Positions 9,230 to 17,687 of a stretch of 64,000 bases of DNA are shown in pieces. The notes under the pieces were generated by a model. It saw nothing but the letters and a program-made list of their open reading frames with translations, did no database searches and was not told the origin of the DNA. The DNA comes from CAADGU01 sp964581605. Its GTDB lineage: Bacteria; Chloroflexota; Anaerolineae; Promineifilales; Promineifilaceae. How positions within the stretch are numbered: position 1 is the first letter of the stretch; every line of letters begins with the position of its first letter. The stretch covers positions 9,733 to 73,732 of the forward strand of contig CAZOPF010000014.1 of the NCBI GenBank assembly GCA_964581605.1, written 5' to 3'. The translations under genes were made by a program, and so were the position numbers.

Positions 9230-9790
9230 CTAATCTAATGCTGGTTGCAGCAAACCATAATTATTGTCGTGTCTTCTATACAGCACATTTACCATCCCAT
9301 ATTCTGCATTGAAAAATACAAAAAAATCGTGCCCCAACAGCTCCAACTGATCAATCGCCTCTTCCTCTGTCATGGGCTTTAGGGAGAATTGCTTCGTACG
9401 CACAATTTTAGCTTCTTCAGTTTCCTCAACATCCTCCAGAGGCAACGGCTCACCTAAAAACTCCTCACCATTATTATTCTGACGCCATTTACGCTGGGTT
9501 TTGCCTCGATAACGATTGATCTGGCGATATAACTTATCTACCACAGCATCAACAGCAGCAAACATATCATTGCTGCGCTCTTCGGCCCGTAAAATCGTGC
9601 CACGATTATCCCGCACCGTAATCTGGGCTACCTGGCTATCTATTGCACTACGTGTGTTTTCGGCCGACAAATCTACTCTCACTTCTACCAAATTTGGCAT
9701 ATACCGATCCAGGCGTGTGGTTTTCTTTTCTACATAATTTTGTAAACGTGGTGTTATCTCCAGGTTTCGACCTTGTATCATTAACTCCAT
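9230..9790 (-). CDS. hpf: Ribosome hibernation promoting factor, long form
   Basis: A 186-residue ribosome-binding protein. The N-terminal domain (about 1-105) has MELMIQGRNLEITPRLQNYV and RAEERSNDMFAAVDAVVDKL, the 30S-binding fold. A charged linker leads to the C-terminal dimerisation domain (about 125-186) with EEEAIDQLELLGHDFFVFFN and NVLYRRHDNNYGLLQP. Long HPF makes 100S ribosome dimers in stationary phase. The ATG is preceded by AAGGGAGAAAAGCA. It follows comF, with which it is often linked. Confidence 0.95.
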   Translation of the reverse strand: MELMIQGRNLEITPRLQNYVEKKTTRLDRYMPNLVEVRVDLSAENTRSAIDSQVAQITVRDNRGTILRAEERSNDMFAAVDAVVDKLYRQINRYRGKTQRKWRQNNNGEEFLGEPLPLEDVEETEEAKIVRTKQFSLKPMTEEEAIDQLELLGHDFFVFFNAEYGMVNVLYRRHDNNYGLLQPALD

Positions 9791-9822
9791 TGCTTTTCTC
9801 CCTTAAAAAATAGTTTTGTATA

Positions 9823-10545
9823 TTACATTGCCCGTGCCAAACAGTAACCTGATACAGACAATGCACCTTTATCTAGTAAAGCTTGTGCGGCCGCAGCCAT
9901 TGTTGCACCTGTTGTACAAACATCATCAACTAACAACACACTTTTACCAACAAGCCCATGACCTTCGACAGCAAAAGCATTTTGTACATTTTGTGCCCTT
10001 TCTGCGGCATTCAGGCTCACTTGAGGAAGCGTAAACCTCGTTCGCCGCAATAAACCAGGAGCATATACATACCCACACTGCTGGCTAAAATGTCGTGCCA
10101 GGAGGGCAGACTGATTATACCCCCTCTTCTTCTCACGCTCAGGATGCAGCGGTATAGGAACCACAAAATCAACCGACACCTGCCATTGGTCCCACACGCT
10201 AACCATTAGTTCAGCCAATATCTTACCCAGCCCAAATGAACCTTTATATTTCAATTTGTGAATAATAGAAGAAACTGGTTCAGCAAATAACGTTGCCGCC
10301 CGAATCTGCTTAAGCGGCAAAGGCGTGGTCTGACAACTATCACACAACCCCCAGCTCGGAACCAAAAGTCGTCCACAACACAAACATACAGGTTCCTTGA
10401 TCCACTGGATACGCTGAAAACATTCAGGGCAAATCAATTGACCAACTTTTTGGCAATTAGCACAAACCGGGGGGAAAATTATATCCCGCAACGTCGCCAC
10501 AAGCTCATTGAGCTTTGTTTGGGGGGATACCGTATCAAGAGTCAC
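9823..10545 (-). CDS. comF: ComF family phosphoribosyltransferase-like protein
   Basis: About 240 residues. An N-terminal Cys4 zinc knuckle (PPVCANCQKVGQLICPEC), a second pair (CLCCG), and the PRPP-binding motif VLLVDDVCTTGATM near residue 190 define ComF. Family members take part in DNA uptake in competent bacteria and are also common in non-competent ones. The start is uncertain. I use the GTG at 10545, which gives the usual length before the zinc knuckle; a TTG at 10611 is possible. It is 30 bases from hpf and follows tadC, so it may be expressed with the pilus genes. Confidence 0.88.
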   Translation of the reverse strand: MTLDTVSPQTKLNELVATLRDIIFPPVCANCQKVGQLICPECFQRIQWIKEPVCLCCGRLLVPSWGLCDSCQTTPLPLKQIRAATLFAEPVSSIIHKLKYKGSFGLGKILAELMVSVWDQWQVSVDFVVPIPLHPEREKKRGYNQSALLARHFSQQCGYVYAPGLLRRTRFTLPQVSLNAAERAQNVQNAFAVEGHGLVGKSVLLVDDVCTTGATMAAAAQALLDKGALSVSGYCLARAM

Positions 10546-10641
10546 TTCTTCTATCCAACGGCTCTCTTGATTGATCTGGAAAAAGAAATAGACCCTCGTA
10601 ACAAAACACAAGGGTCTGGATAAATTGATCTTGGGTTTTTG

Positions 10642-11583
10642 CTAACCTCTTACACCTTGAACAGCGGAGCTACGCAATATCTGGAATAAAGCTGGCCCTA
10701 GCAGGACGATAAATATGGAAGGAAATATCAGGAATACCATAGGAAACATCATCTTCACCGGTGCTTGCTGCGCTCGTTCTTCGGCTCGCTGCCGCCGGCG
10801 CACACGCATCTGCTCAGATTGAATCCGCAAAACCTTGCCAATACCAACACCAAGTTGATCCGCCTGCACCACAGCAGCAATAAAACTGGTGACATCTGGC
10901 ACATCAATTCTATCAGCCATATCGCGGAGGGCCTGGCGACGTGATTTGCCTAATTGCATTTCATGAATAACCCGCCCAAATTCATTGGCCAACGGGTCAT
11001 CCCACTTTTCATCTACTTTTTGCATGGCGGCGTTAAACACCAGGCCGGCATCTACACATATCGTCATTAAGTCTAAGGCATCAGGTAATTTCTTGATTAC
11101 GGCATCTTTGCGACGGTCTGCCTTTGAACGCAACAGCATCCAGGGCATGAACCATCCAAGCACAACCCCACCTAATGTAAAGAGTAGGCGCCGATTGAGA
11201 GGGGCATCACCCCGGGACATTATCAAGAAGATAAAGACGCCTAAAAATACTGTAAACCCGATTCTCAATGCGATAAACTCGGCCGCTCGTAAATTGCGTG
11301 GGTTGCCAGCCAATTCCAGCATTCGTGTGGTACTTTCCAAAGTTTGCTGGGGTGTATACCTGACCAGAAATTCGCTGATTCTTCGTAGTAAAGGCACGAA
11401 TATACGGTCGGTGATAGGCATTGAAAGTTCGATTTCTTCAATCGAAACAATCTCTTCACGGGCAGCGAATTCGTCTATACGTGCCGTTAACGGATCTTCT
11501 TCAGCACGCCGCAACAGGACGATGCTCAGAGCGATAATGCCCACAGCAAAAACAAGTATCAGTAGTATAAATAGAGGTGGCAT
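10642..11583 (-). CDS. tadC: Tad pilus inner-membrane protein TadC
   Basis: A 313-residue type II secretion F-domain protein. The N-terminal transmembrane segment (residues 3-23) is followed by a cytoplasmic region, a second hydrophobic pair (about 105-145), the T2SSF domain with DALDLMTICVDAGLVFNAAM and ADQLGVGIGKVLRIQSEQMR, and a C-terminal hydrophobic FPMVFLIFPSIFIVLLGP. TadC pairs with TadB to form the pilus platform in the membrane. It lies 54 bases after tadB in the same direction. Confidence 0.9.
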   Translation of the reverse strand: MPPLFILLILVFAVGIIALSIVLLRRAEEDPLTARIDEFAAREEIVSIEEIELSMPITDRIFVPLLRRISEFLVRYTPQQTLESTTRMLELAGNPRNLRAAEFIALRIGFTVFLGVFIFLIMSRGDAPLNRRLLFTLGGVVLGWFMPWMLLRSKADRRKDAVIKKLPDALDLMTICVDAGLVFNAAMQKVDEKWDDPLANEFGRVIHEMQLGKSRRQALRDMADRIDVPDVTSFIAAVVQADQLGVGIGKVLRIQSEQMRVRRRQRAEERAQQAPVKMMFPMVFLIFPSIFIVLLGPALFQILRSSAVQGVRG

Positions 11584-11637
11584 AGGTCATTTCTCCACTG
11601 AATGAACCATCACAAATGATAAAAGTACATGCTCGTA

Positions 11638-12639
11638 TTAGACTTCAATATCAACTATTTTTCGGATTGCAAACCACCCAGATGCAATCATTATGAGGCC
11701 GACCCCTAGCAATAGATACCCACAAGGTATGACACCGGGCCAAATCCAGGGGGCCTCTTTAACCCATAGTTCGGATACATATTCTGGATTAATGAGATAG
11801 AGAATAAAGCCAAGTACAACTGGCAGCAGGCTAATGATTGTGCCAGAAATACGCCCTTGCGCAGTTAATGTGCGAATTTCACCTTTGATACGTACGCGCT
11901 CACGGATGGTAAAACTGATATTGTCAAGAACTTCGGCAAGGTTACCGCCAACTTCTCGTTGAATGTTGACGGCCGTGATCACCAAATCCAGGTCTTCACT
12001 CGGCACTCGCCGATACATATTATCCAGGGCTTGCGCCACGCTCAACCCCAACCGTACTTCTTGCACCACACGTTCAAACTCTACAGAGACAGGTGGAGGC
12101 AATTCTGTGGCTATTGCCTCCATTGCTTGCAAAACACTATACCCCGAACGCAAGGCGTTTACCCACAAATTAAGTGTGTCACTTAGTTGACTGTCAAACG
12201 CCCTCATTCGGCGCGAGGCTGCCATATTGACATAAAATGGCGGCACACGTGACCCAATCAAAAAACCAATAGCAGCGATCAATCTGGAGTTGTCTTTTGG
12301 TAAAAAGTAGCCTAACGCTCCACCAATACAGGCGAACAAAAATATCAAAACCAGATATTCACTCACCCGCAATTTGACATCAGCTTTGGCTATCTTTTCC
12401 CTGGTTGGCTGAAAAAAATTTCGGCCAGAAAGCGCTCGATCCAGACGATCAGCGACATCCGGGCTGCCCGATTTGCTTTCGCTCTCCTCGGGAATCTCCA
12501 CAACCGTTGCCGATGCACTCACAAATTGCTCAAGACGTTGATCAACATCTTGTTTCCCGCCACCTGTTACTAAAGCAACTGTGGCACCAGCAATCAGCAG
12601 GATACCTGCTAAACCTAGAATAATAACTAAAGGGGGCAT
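11638..12639 (-). CDS. tadB: Tad pilus inner-membrane protein TadB
   Basis: A 333-residue T2SSF-domain membrane protein. Features: N-terminal anchor (PPLVIILGLAGILLIAGA), acidic linker, hydrophobic region around 95-135, the F domain with ALRSGYSVLQAMEAIATELP and REVGGNLAEVLDNISFTIRE, and two C-terminal membrane segments. It is the platform partner of TadC, driven by the CpaF ATPase encoded 33 bases upstream. Confidence 0.9.
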   Translation of the reverse strand: MPPLVIILGLAGILLIAGATVALVTGGGKQDVDQRLEQFVSASATVVEIPEESESKSGSPDVADRLDRALSGRNFFQPTREKIAKADVKLRVSEYLVLIFLFACIGGALGYFLPKDNSRLIAAIGFLIGSRVPPFYVNMAASRRMRAFDSQLSDTLNLWVNALRSGYSVLQAMEAIATELPPPVSVEFERVVQEVRLGLSVAQALDNMYRRVPSEDLDLVITAVNIQREVGGNLAEVLDNISFTIRERVRIKGEIRTLTAQGRISGTIISLLPVVLGFILYLINPEYVSELWVKEAPWIWPGVIPCGYLLLGVGLIMIASGWFAIRKIVDIEV

Positions 12640-12672
12640 ATCATCCTCCTTTCTTTGTTAAAACCTTTACCC

Positions 12673-14058
12673 TCAACGTCGTCTGGACCCAATGCCAAAA
12701 ATAGAAGGGGGCAACATGATGCCAGCCTCTTGTATTTTCCACATAAATTTTGGTCTTAGGCCAGTCGGCCGTAGGCGGCCAATTACTTTTCCGTTTTCAA
12801 TATTCGTCTGTTCAAATCGAAAAATCTCTGACATGGTAATAACATCACCTTCCATGCCCTGAATTTCACTTATCGAAACGACCTTACGTGACCCATCCCG
12901 CATTCGGTCTTGTTGCACAATCAGATGAATAGCGGAAGCGATTTGTTCACGAATAGCCCGATGTGGCAATTCCATTCCAGCCATCAACACCATTGTCTCC
13001 AAACGGGAAAGCATATCACGCGGGCCATTCGCGTGCCCAGTTGCCAGACTACCATCATGTCCCGTATTCATTGCCTGAAGCATATCAAGCGCCTCACCAC
13101 CACGTACTTCCCCAACAATAATTCTGTCGGGGCGCATACGCAACGAGTTAACAACCAGGTCCTGAATGGTCACTTCACCCCGTCCTTCAACATTGGCACT
13201 GCGAGATTCGAGGGTTACCACATGATCTTGGCGCAATTGCAGCTCGGCCGCATTCTCTATAGTGACAATGCGTTCATCATCTGGAATAAAACCTGACAAG
13301 ATATTCAAAAGCGTCGTTTTACCAGAGCCAGTGCCCCCGGAAATCATCACGTTGAGCTTTGAAACCACACAGGCCTTTAGAAACTCAACAGCTTCAGGCG
13401 TGATACTGCCAAACTCAATCAAATTCTCAATAGTAAAAGGAATTTTGGAAAAGATACGAATAGTGAGCGTAGCCCCATTGATGGAAATCGGGGGCACTAC
13501 CGCATTTACGCGGGAGCCATCTGGGAGGCGAGCATCCACCATAGGCGAACCTTCATCAATACGACGTCCCAAAGGTGCCACGATACGATCGATTATTCGT
13601 AGTAAGTGATCGTTATCTTCAAACGTCACATTAGTCTTAGTTATTTTACCTTTTCGCTCAATGTAAACATTCTTCGGGCCATTCACCATAATTTCAGTGA
13701 CGCCATCCGTATGAAGGAATTGTTCCAGAGGGCCAAAGCCTAAAATTTCCGCGACAATAGCCTCAAATAATCGCCGTTTTTCATTTCTGGTCAGCACAAT
13801 GCTTTCTTCCGCCAACATTGATTCAAACATCTCTTGAATGGTAACGCGCACTTCAGATGTTTGAGTGATATCCATGCTGGGATCAAGTTCTGCAATTAGC
13901 TTTTGCTGAACCCGATTCTTCAAATCAACATAAGCATCCCTTGAACCTACCGCCGGGGATGCCCGTTTTACACGAAGCTCTTGCAACTTTGATGATTCTG
14001 CAGAGTGGGGTGATACGGTTGATTCCTGATTTCTTTCGATTCGTTTTAATAATGACAC
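12673..14058 (-). CDS. cpaF: Tad pilus assembly ATPase CpaF/TadA
   Basis: A 461-residue hexameric secretion ATPase. Walker A GGTGSGKTTLLN (about residue 245), Asp box RIVTIENAAELQL, VRGGEALDMLQAMNTGHDGS (His box region) and GHANGPRDMLSRLE are all present. The N-terminal about 120 residues are the usual helical domain. It powers pilin polymerisation and retraction at the cytoplasmic face. Its start is two bases after the stop of the CpaE gene, so the genes are probably co-translated. Confidence 0.94.
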   Translation of the reverse strand: MSLLKRIERNQESTVSPHSAESSKLQELRVKRASPAVGSRDAYVDLKNRVQQKLIAELDPSMDITQTSEVRVTIQEMFESMLAEESIVLTRNEKRRLFEAIVAEILGFGPLEQFLHTDGVTEIMVNGPKNVYIERKGKITKTNVTFEDNDHLLRIIDRIVAPLGRRIDEGSPMVDARLPDGSRVNAVVPPISINGATLTIRIFSKIPFTIENLIEFGSITPEAVEFLKACVVSKLNVMISGGTGSGKTTLLNILSGFIPDDERIVTIENAAELQLRQDHVVTLESRSANVEGRGEVTIQDLVVNSLRMRPDRIIVGEVRGGEALDMLQAMNTGHDGSLATGHANGPRDMLSRLETMVLMAGMELPHRAIREQIASAIHLIVQQDRMRDGSRKVVSISEIQGMEGDVITMSEIFRFEQTNIENGKVIGRLRPTGLRPKFMWKIQEAGIMLPPSIFGIGSRRR

Positions 14059-14060
14059 GG

Positions 14061-15344
14061 CTAACCTCCAGCTTGTTCACGCTTTCCAAAAAAACGCCCC
14101 AAAACACTGCCTTTATCTTTTTGGGCATCCACTTTTACTTTGCTTTCAGCATGCTGTTTACTCACCAACTCACGCCGACTATAATCAGCTAACTTGATCA
14201 AAGAGATGCTAACGGGGTGCTTTTGATTAGGTCCCATCACCAAAGGAACACCTCTATTTGCAGAAACACTTGCCGGAAGGTCTGCTAGAGGTATAGTCAT
14301 AACAATAGGTCGCTTCAAAATATCACCAATGTTTTTGACGGAAATGCCCTGATCTTCAGATACCCGATTAACGACCAGCCAAATCTTATCTGGTTCATAC
14401 TCTAAACTCTCAGTCAGATCAAGAAAAAGGCGAGCATTTTTCAGGTTAGGCAAGTTTTGTTGGGTGACAAGAATGATTTTGTCGGCCACATCTAGCATAG
14501 TCAGGTTTTTTTCGGTAAGGTACGATGCTGTGTCTAAGACCACAAAGTCGTATGAGAGCCTTAAGTTCTCCAGAAGGTTCTTGACATTTTCTTCAGTTAT
14601 TATGTCTGCCATTTCTGGTCTGGGTGGAGCCAATAAAACATTCAAATTGCTCTTGTGTACCTGTACAACGCTGCTGACCAATTCGGCATCAATTTCCCCA
14701 CGTTCGCTGATGTCAGCTAAACTTGTTGCTCCTTTAAGATCAAGCATAACGGCTACATCTCCAAACTGGAGGCTGCCATCAACCAAAATTGTTTTTTGTC
14801 CTCGGCGTGCCAAAGCTACCGCCACGTTTATGGCTATTGTTGTACACCCGCTGCCGCCTTTGGGGCTAAATACGGCCAATATCTTTCCTTCGGGAATACT
14901 TTGAACGTCGGCCGTAACACCACCTGTAGTTGATCTTTGTTGTCTTGATGGGCCAATCTGTATGTTGGGGCGTTTGGCGTGAACACGCCGAATGGCGGCC
15001 ACTAATTCATCGCCACCAAAGGGTTTGGTTAAGAAATCCCGTGCTCCGGCCATCATGGCCCGGCGCAAGTAGTTGGGATCACTTTGCACGGACATGATGA
15101 TGATTTGTACAGAGGGGACGAGTTCGGTAATTTTTTGGCTGGCGCCTATGCCGTCAATGCCGGGCATATTAATATCCATAAGGATAATATCCGGCTGAAA
15201 TTGCTGTGCCATTTCGACAGCATCTTCGCCAGTGCCAGCCTGGCCAATTACCTCAATGTCTGACTCGAATTGAAGCAGTTTGCGAACGTTTTCCCGTGTT
15301 TCGGGGAGGTCATCAACTATTAGTACACGAATAGGATCTGCCAT
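14061..15344 (-). CDS. cpaE: CpaE/TadZ-like protein: receiver domain plus MinD-like ATPase
   Basis: A 427-residue pilus localisation protein. Residues 1-120 are a complete receiver domain (VLIVDDLPET, phospho-acceptor in DIILMDINMPG, and a KPFGGDE lysine). Residues about 145-400 are a MinD/ParA-type ATPase with a deviant Walker A, FSPKGGSGCTT. Many CpaE proteins have degenerate receivers; here the acidic pair, Asp and Lys look intact, so phosphorylation is plausible. The DegS-like kinase and NarL regulator are upstream, but a terminator separates them. It is the first gene of the cpaE-cpaF-tadB-tadC run. Confidence 0.9.
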   Translation of the reverse strand: MADPIRVLIVDDLPETRENVRKLLQFESDIEVIGQAGTGEDAVEMAQQFQPDIILMDINMPGIDGIGASQKITELVPSVQIIIMSVQSDPNYLRRAMMAGARDFLTKPFGGDELVAAIRRVHAKRPNIQIGPSRQQRSTTGGVTADVQSIPEGKILAVFSPKGGSGCTTIAINVAVALARRGQKTILVDGSLQFGDVAVMLDLKGATSLADISERGEIDAELVSSVVQVHKSNLNVLLAPPRPEMADIITEENVKNLLENLRLSYDFVVLDTASYLTEKNLTMLDVADKIILVTQQNLPNLKNARLFLDLTESLEYEPDKIWLVVNRVSEDQGISVKNIGDILKRPIVMTIPLADLPASVSANRGVPLVMGPNQKHPVSISLIKLADYSRRELVSKQHAESKVKVDAQKDKGSVLGRFFGKREQAGG

Positions 15345-15735
15345 TCTATATCCATGATTTGTTGGTAGCGATTTGATGGGGGTTTAATAAAAACCTTTCT
15401 CTGGTCGCATGATAGTTGTTATGGGAGAAAGGTGCTACACAATTCATAACATAACATAAATTAAACAGTGAATTACGCCCATCATACTATGTTCCTTTGC
15501 AAAGTCAATAGTAGAAGCGGGGTGTAGGTTTACATAAAAATGGCCGTAAACACAAAACAAAAGCCCTACCAGACGAGAGGGCTATGAGAAACGGAGTTTA
15601 GATGCCATGATGGGTATTGCCAATAGGAGTACGGTACTCAGGCTTATCATACCTGCCAAAGTGATAAAAGGTGCCGTCTGACAAGGTGTCAAAGGGGGCA
15701 ACCTATTAGCTTTGCCGGTAAAGTAACGGCCGTAA
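15345..15735. other. Spacer between sensor kinase and pilus operon
   Basis: About 390 bases. It holds a minus-strand terminator (15551-15583) and then AT-rich DNA towards cpaE that should contain its promoter. I looked for a Flp-type pilin on both strands: the longest candidate, 22 codons on the minus strand starting MISLSTVLLL, is too short and lacks the pilin motif. Confidence 0.5.
15551..15583 (-). terminator. Intrinsic terminator downstream of the sensor kinase
   Basis: On the minus strand AGCCCT...AGGGCT forms a stem with a loop of about 10 bases, followed by TTTGTTTTGTG. It separates the kinase transcript from the cpaE operon. Confidence 0.65.
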
Positions 15736-16812
15736 TTAGAAATATGCTTCGGTATCATCTATGGGGATGACAAACTCGACCCTGGTGCCTTGCCCCACAC
15801 TGCTCTGGATATTGAGGGAGCCGCCCAACATTTCGGTGCGTTCGCGTAAGGTGGTTAAGCCAATGGTACGGCTATTGCCGCTTTTGAGAGCGTCGTCAAC
15901 ATTGAAGCCGCTACCATTGTCTTCGACAACGGCAGTCACCTGCTCTGGCGCCAGATCTACCGACACATGAATTTGGGTGGCCTGCGCGTGGGTCAATGCA
16001 TTCGTCAACAACTCCTGCACATTCCGAAAAATCGTCACCTCAATATGACTCTCCAGCCGCCTTTCCACCCCCGTCACGGTGATGGGCACCGGGATGCCAT
16101 TTTTCTCCTGAAACGATTCCACATAACGGCGCAGCGTCGGTACCACACCCAGGTCATCCAGCATCATCGGCCGTAAATCAAAGATAAAGTCTTTGACGTG
16201 GTTAAACGTAGTCCCGGCCGAATTTTTCAGCGCGTTCAGTTCCGCACGGGCGCGGTCCGGGTTCACATCAAAAAAACGTTGGCAGATCTCCGCCTGCAAA
16301 ATGAAATTGCTGATGGAAGAAGCCACGCTGTCGTGCATCTTGCGCACCAGGCTCTGGCGCACCGCTTCTTCTGTTTGAATGACACGAATCACATTGGGCT
16401 GTTCTACCGAACCACCACTACGTCGCCCCCCCATTGCAGGCAGATCACCATACCCCACCAGGTCAATCAGGCGGCGTTGAAACTCAGCCAGACGTTCCAG
16501 ATTGCGCTGATCGCTCTGCAACTTCTCCAACTGCCCGCGCATGGTATAGAGGCGCACCTGCACATCATTCAACGCTTCATACGCCTCTTTGATGTCCTGG
16601 CGGGGCAGCGTTTCAAAGTTCGTTTCTAGCTGCTTGGCGTAACTTGATACCTGAGCGTTGCGCTGCGCCAGACGTTCCACTTCGGCCGTGCTTTGTTTAA
16701 TCAGGATGTCTATTTCTTTCAGGTCGCGCTGGGTCTGTTCGTAATCCTTTTGCGCGTCATCCATGAACCCCTGAAACGAACTATCTTCACCCAATGACGA
16801 TTGATGTAGCAT
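15736..16812 (-). CDS. DegS-like sensor histidine kinase
   Basis: A 358-residue cytoplasmic kinase with no membrane segment. The N-terminal half (about 1-120) is a coiled coil like the DegS sensor domain. The HisKA_3 dimerisation motif with the phospho-accepting His is VRKMHDSVASSISN (about residue 160). The HATPase part shows VTIFRNVQELLTNALTHAQA, VEDNGSGFN and GLTTLRERTEMLGGSL. It partners the NarL-type regulator whose gene lies 26 bases upstream. The signal is unknown. Confidence 0.9.
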   Translation of the reverse strand: MLHQSSLGEDSSFQGFMDDAQKDYEQTQRDLKEIDILIKQSTAEVERLAQRNAQVSSYAKQLETNFETLPRQDIKEAYEALNDVQVRLYTMRGQLEKLQSDQRNLERLAEFQRRLIDLVGYGDLPAMGGRRSGGSVEQPNVIRVIQTEEAVRQSLVRKMHDSVASSISNFILQAEICQRFFDVNPDRARAELNALKNSAGTTFNHVKDFIFDLRPMMLDDLGVVPTLRRYVESFQEKNGIPVPITVTGVERRLESHIEVTIFRNVQELLTNALTHAQATQIHVSVDLAPEQVTAVVEDNGSGFNVDDALKSGNSRTIGLTTLRERTEMLGGSLNIQSSVGQGTRVEFVIPIDDTEAYF

Positions 16813-16838
16813 GAGTTTTTAACCTGCCTGCTCCCAAA

Positions 16839-17531
16839 TTAGCGTGTACCTTCCAGACGAACCCAACCATGCCGCAGCGCGTACACAGCCGCTTGTGTGC
16901 GGTCGTCTACGCGCAGCTTGCGCAAAATGGCGGTCATATGATTTTTTACAGTCTGGTGACTGATCCCCAGCTTGTACGCAATCTCTTTATTGCTCAACCC
17001 TTTGGTTACGTGCTCTAAAATCTCCATTTCACGCGGCGACAAGGGCACAAACAAATCTTCAGAATCGCTCACCAATGGCCCATTGAAACGGCCGATCTTC
17101 TGCTCCACCCAGGCCATCAGCTCATCATAGGTCATCGTTTTCTCGTCCACATAATACTTACCATCACGCACGTTGTAGATGATTTTGATAAGCGCTTCCG
17201 GCGTAATATCTTTGGGGCAATAAGCGGAAGCACCCGCACGTAGGGCATGAAACACCTGCTCGGCGTCATCATAGCCGGTAATCATAATGACTTTCATTTC
17301 CGGCAGTTGGGCCTTGATTTTCCGGGTTACTTGCAACCCGTTGATGGTGGGCAGGTTGATGTCCATCAGAATCACATCCGGGTTTACTTCAAATGCTTTT
17401 TCAATGGCTACCTCTCCGTCGGCCGCTTCACCAACGACTTTGAGTTGTGGGTCTGTTTCCAGAACATCGCACAATCCCTGGCGAAACAAGGGGTGATCAT
17501 CAACTATGAGTAATTTGACTTGCTCTGACAC
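16839..17531 (-). CDS. NarL/LuxR-family response regulator
   Basis: A 230-residue regulator. The receiver domain has DDHPLFRQG, the phospho-Asp in VILMDINLP and a conserved Lys in YCPKDITPE. A linker of about 40 residues leads to the LuxR helix-turn-helix: LSPREMEILEHVTKGLSNKE and GISHQTVKNHMTAILRKL. It is the cognate partner of the DegS-like kinase. Targets are not visible; the pilus genes downstream are candidates. Confidence 0.92.
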   Translation of the reverse strand: MSEQVKLLIVDDHPLFRQGLCDVLETDPQLKVVGEAADGEVAIEKAFEVNPDVILMDINLPTINGLQVTRKIKAQLPEMKVIMITGYDDAEQVFHALRAGASAYCPKDITPEALIKIIYNVRDGKYYVDEKTMTYDELMAWVEQKIGRFNGPLVSDSEDLFVPLSPREMEILEHVTKGLSNKEIAYKLGISHQTVKNHMTAILRKLRVDDRTQAAVYALRHGWVRLEGTR

Positions 17532-17665
17532 TGCTTATGACCTCACTTTTTTTGATTTGGGAGTTTCTCACGTTAATTGGTCGGGTGTGATGTATGCCGG
17601 GATGGTACTTTACATATATAGGAGCAATGGCAGTATACCATGAAGATTTAACCATTGGCAACAAT

Positions 17666-17687
17666 ATAGTACCACGGTGGGTACTAT
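17666..17687 (-). terminator. Possible terminator of glycan operon
   Basis: ATAGTACC and GGTACTAT form an 8-bp stem with a 6-base loop that overlaps the last codon and stop of the final operon gene. On the minus strand the following bases are TTGTTGCC, a weak T-tract. Confidence 0.4.
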
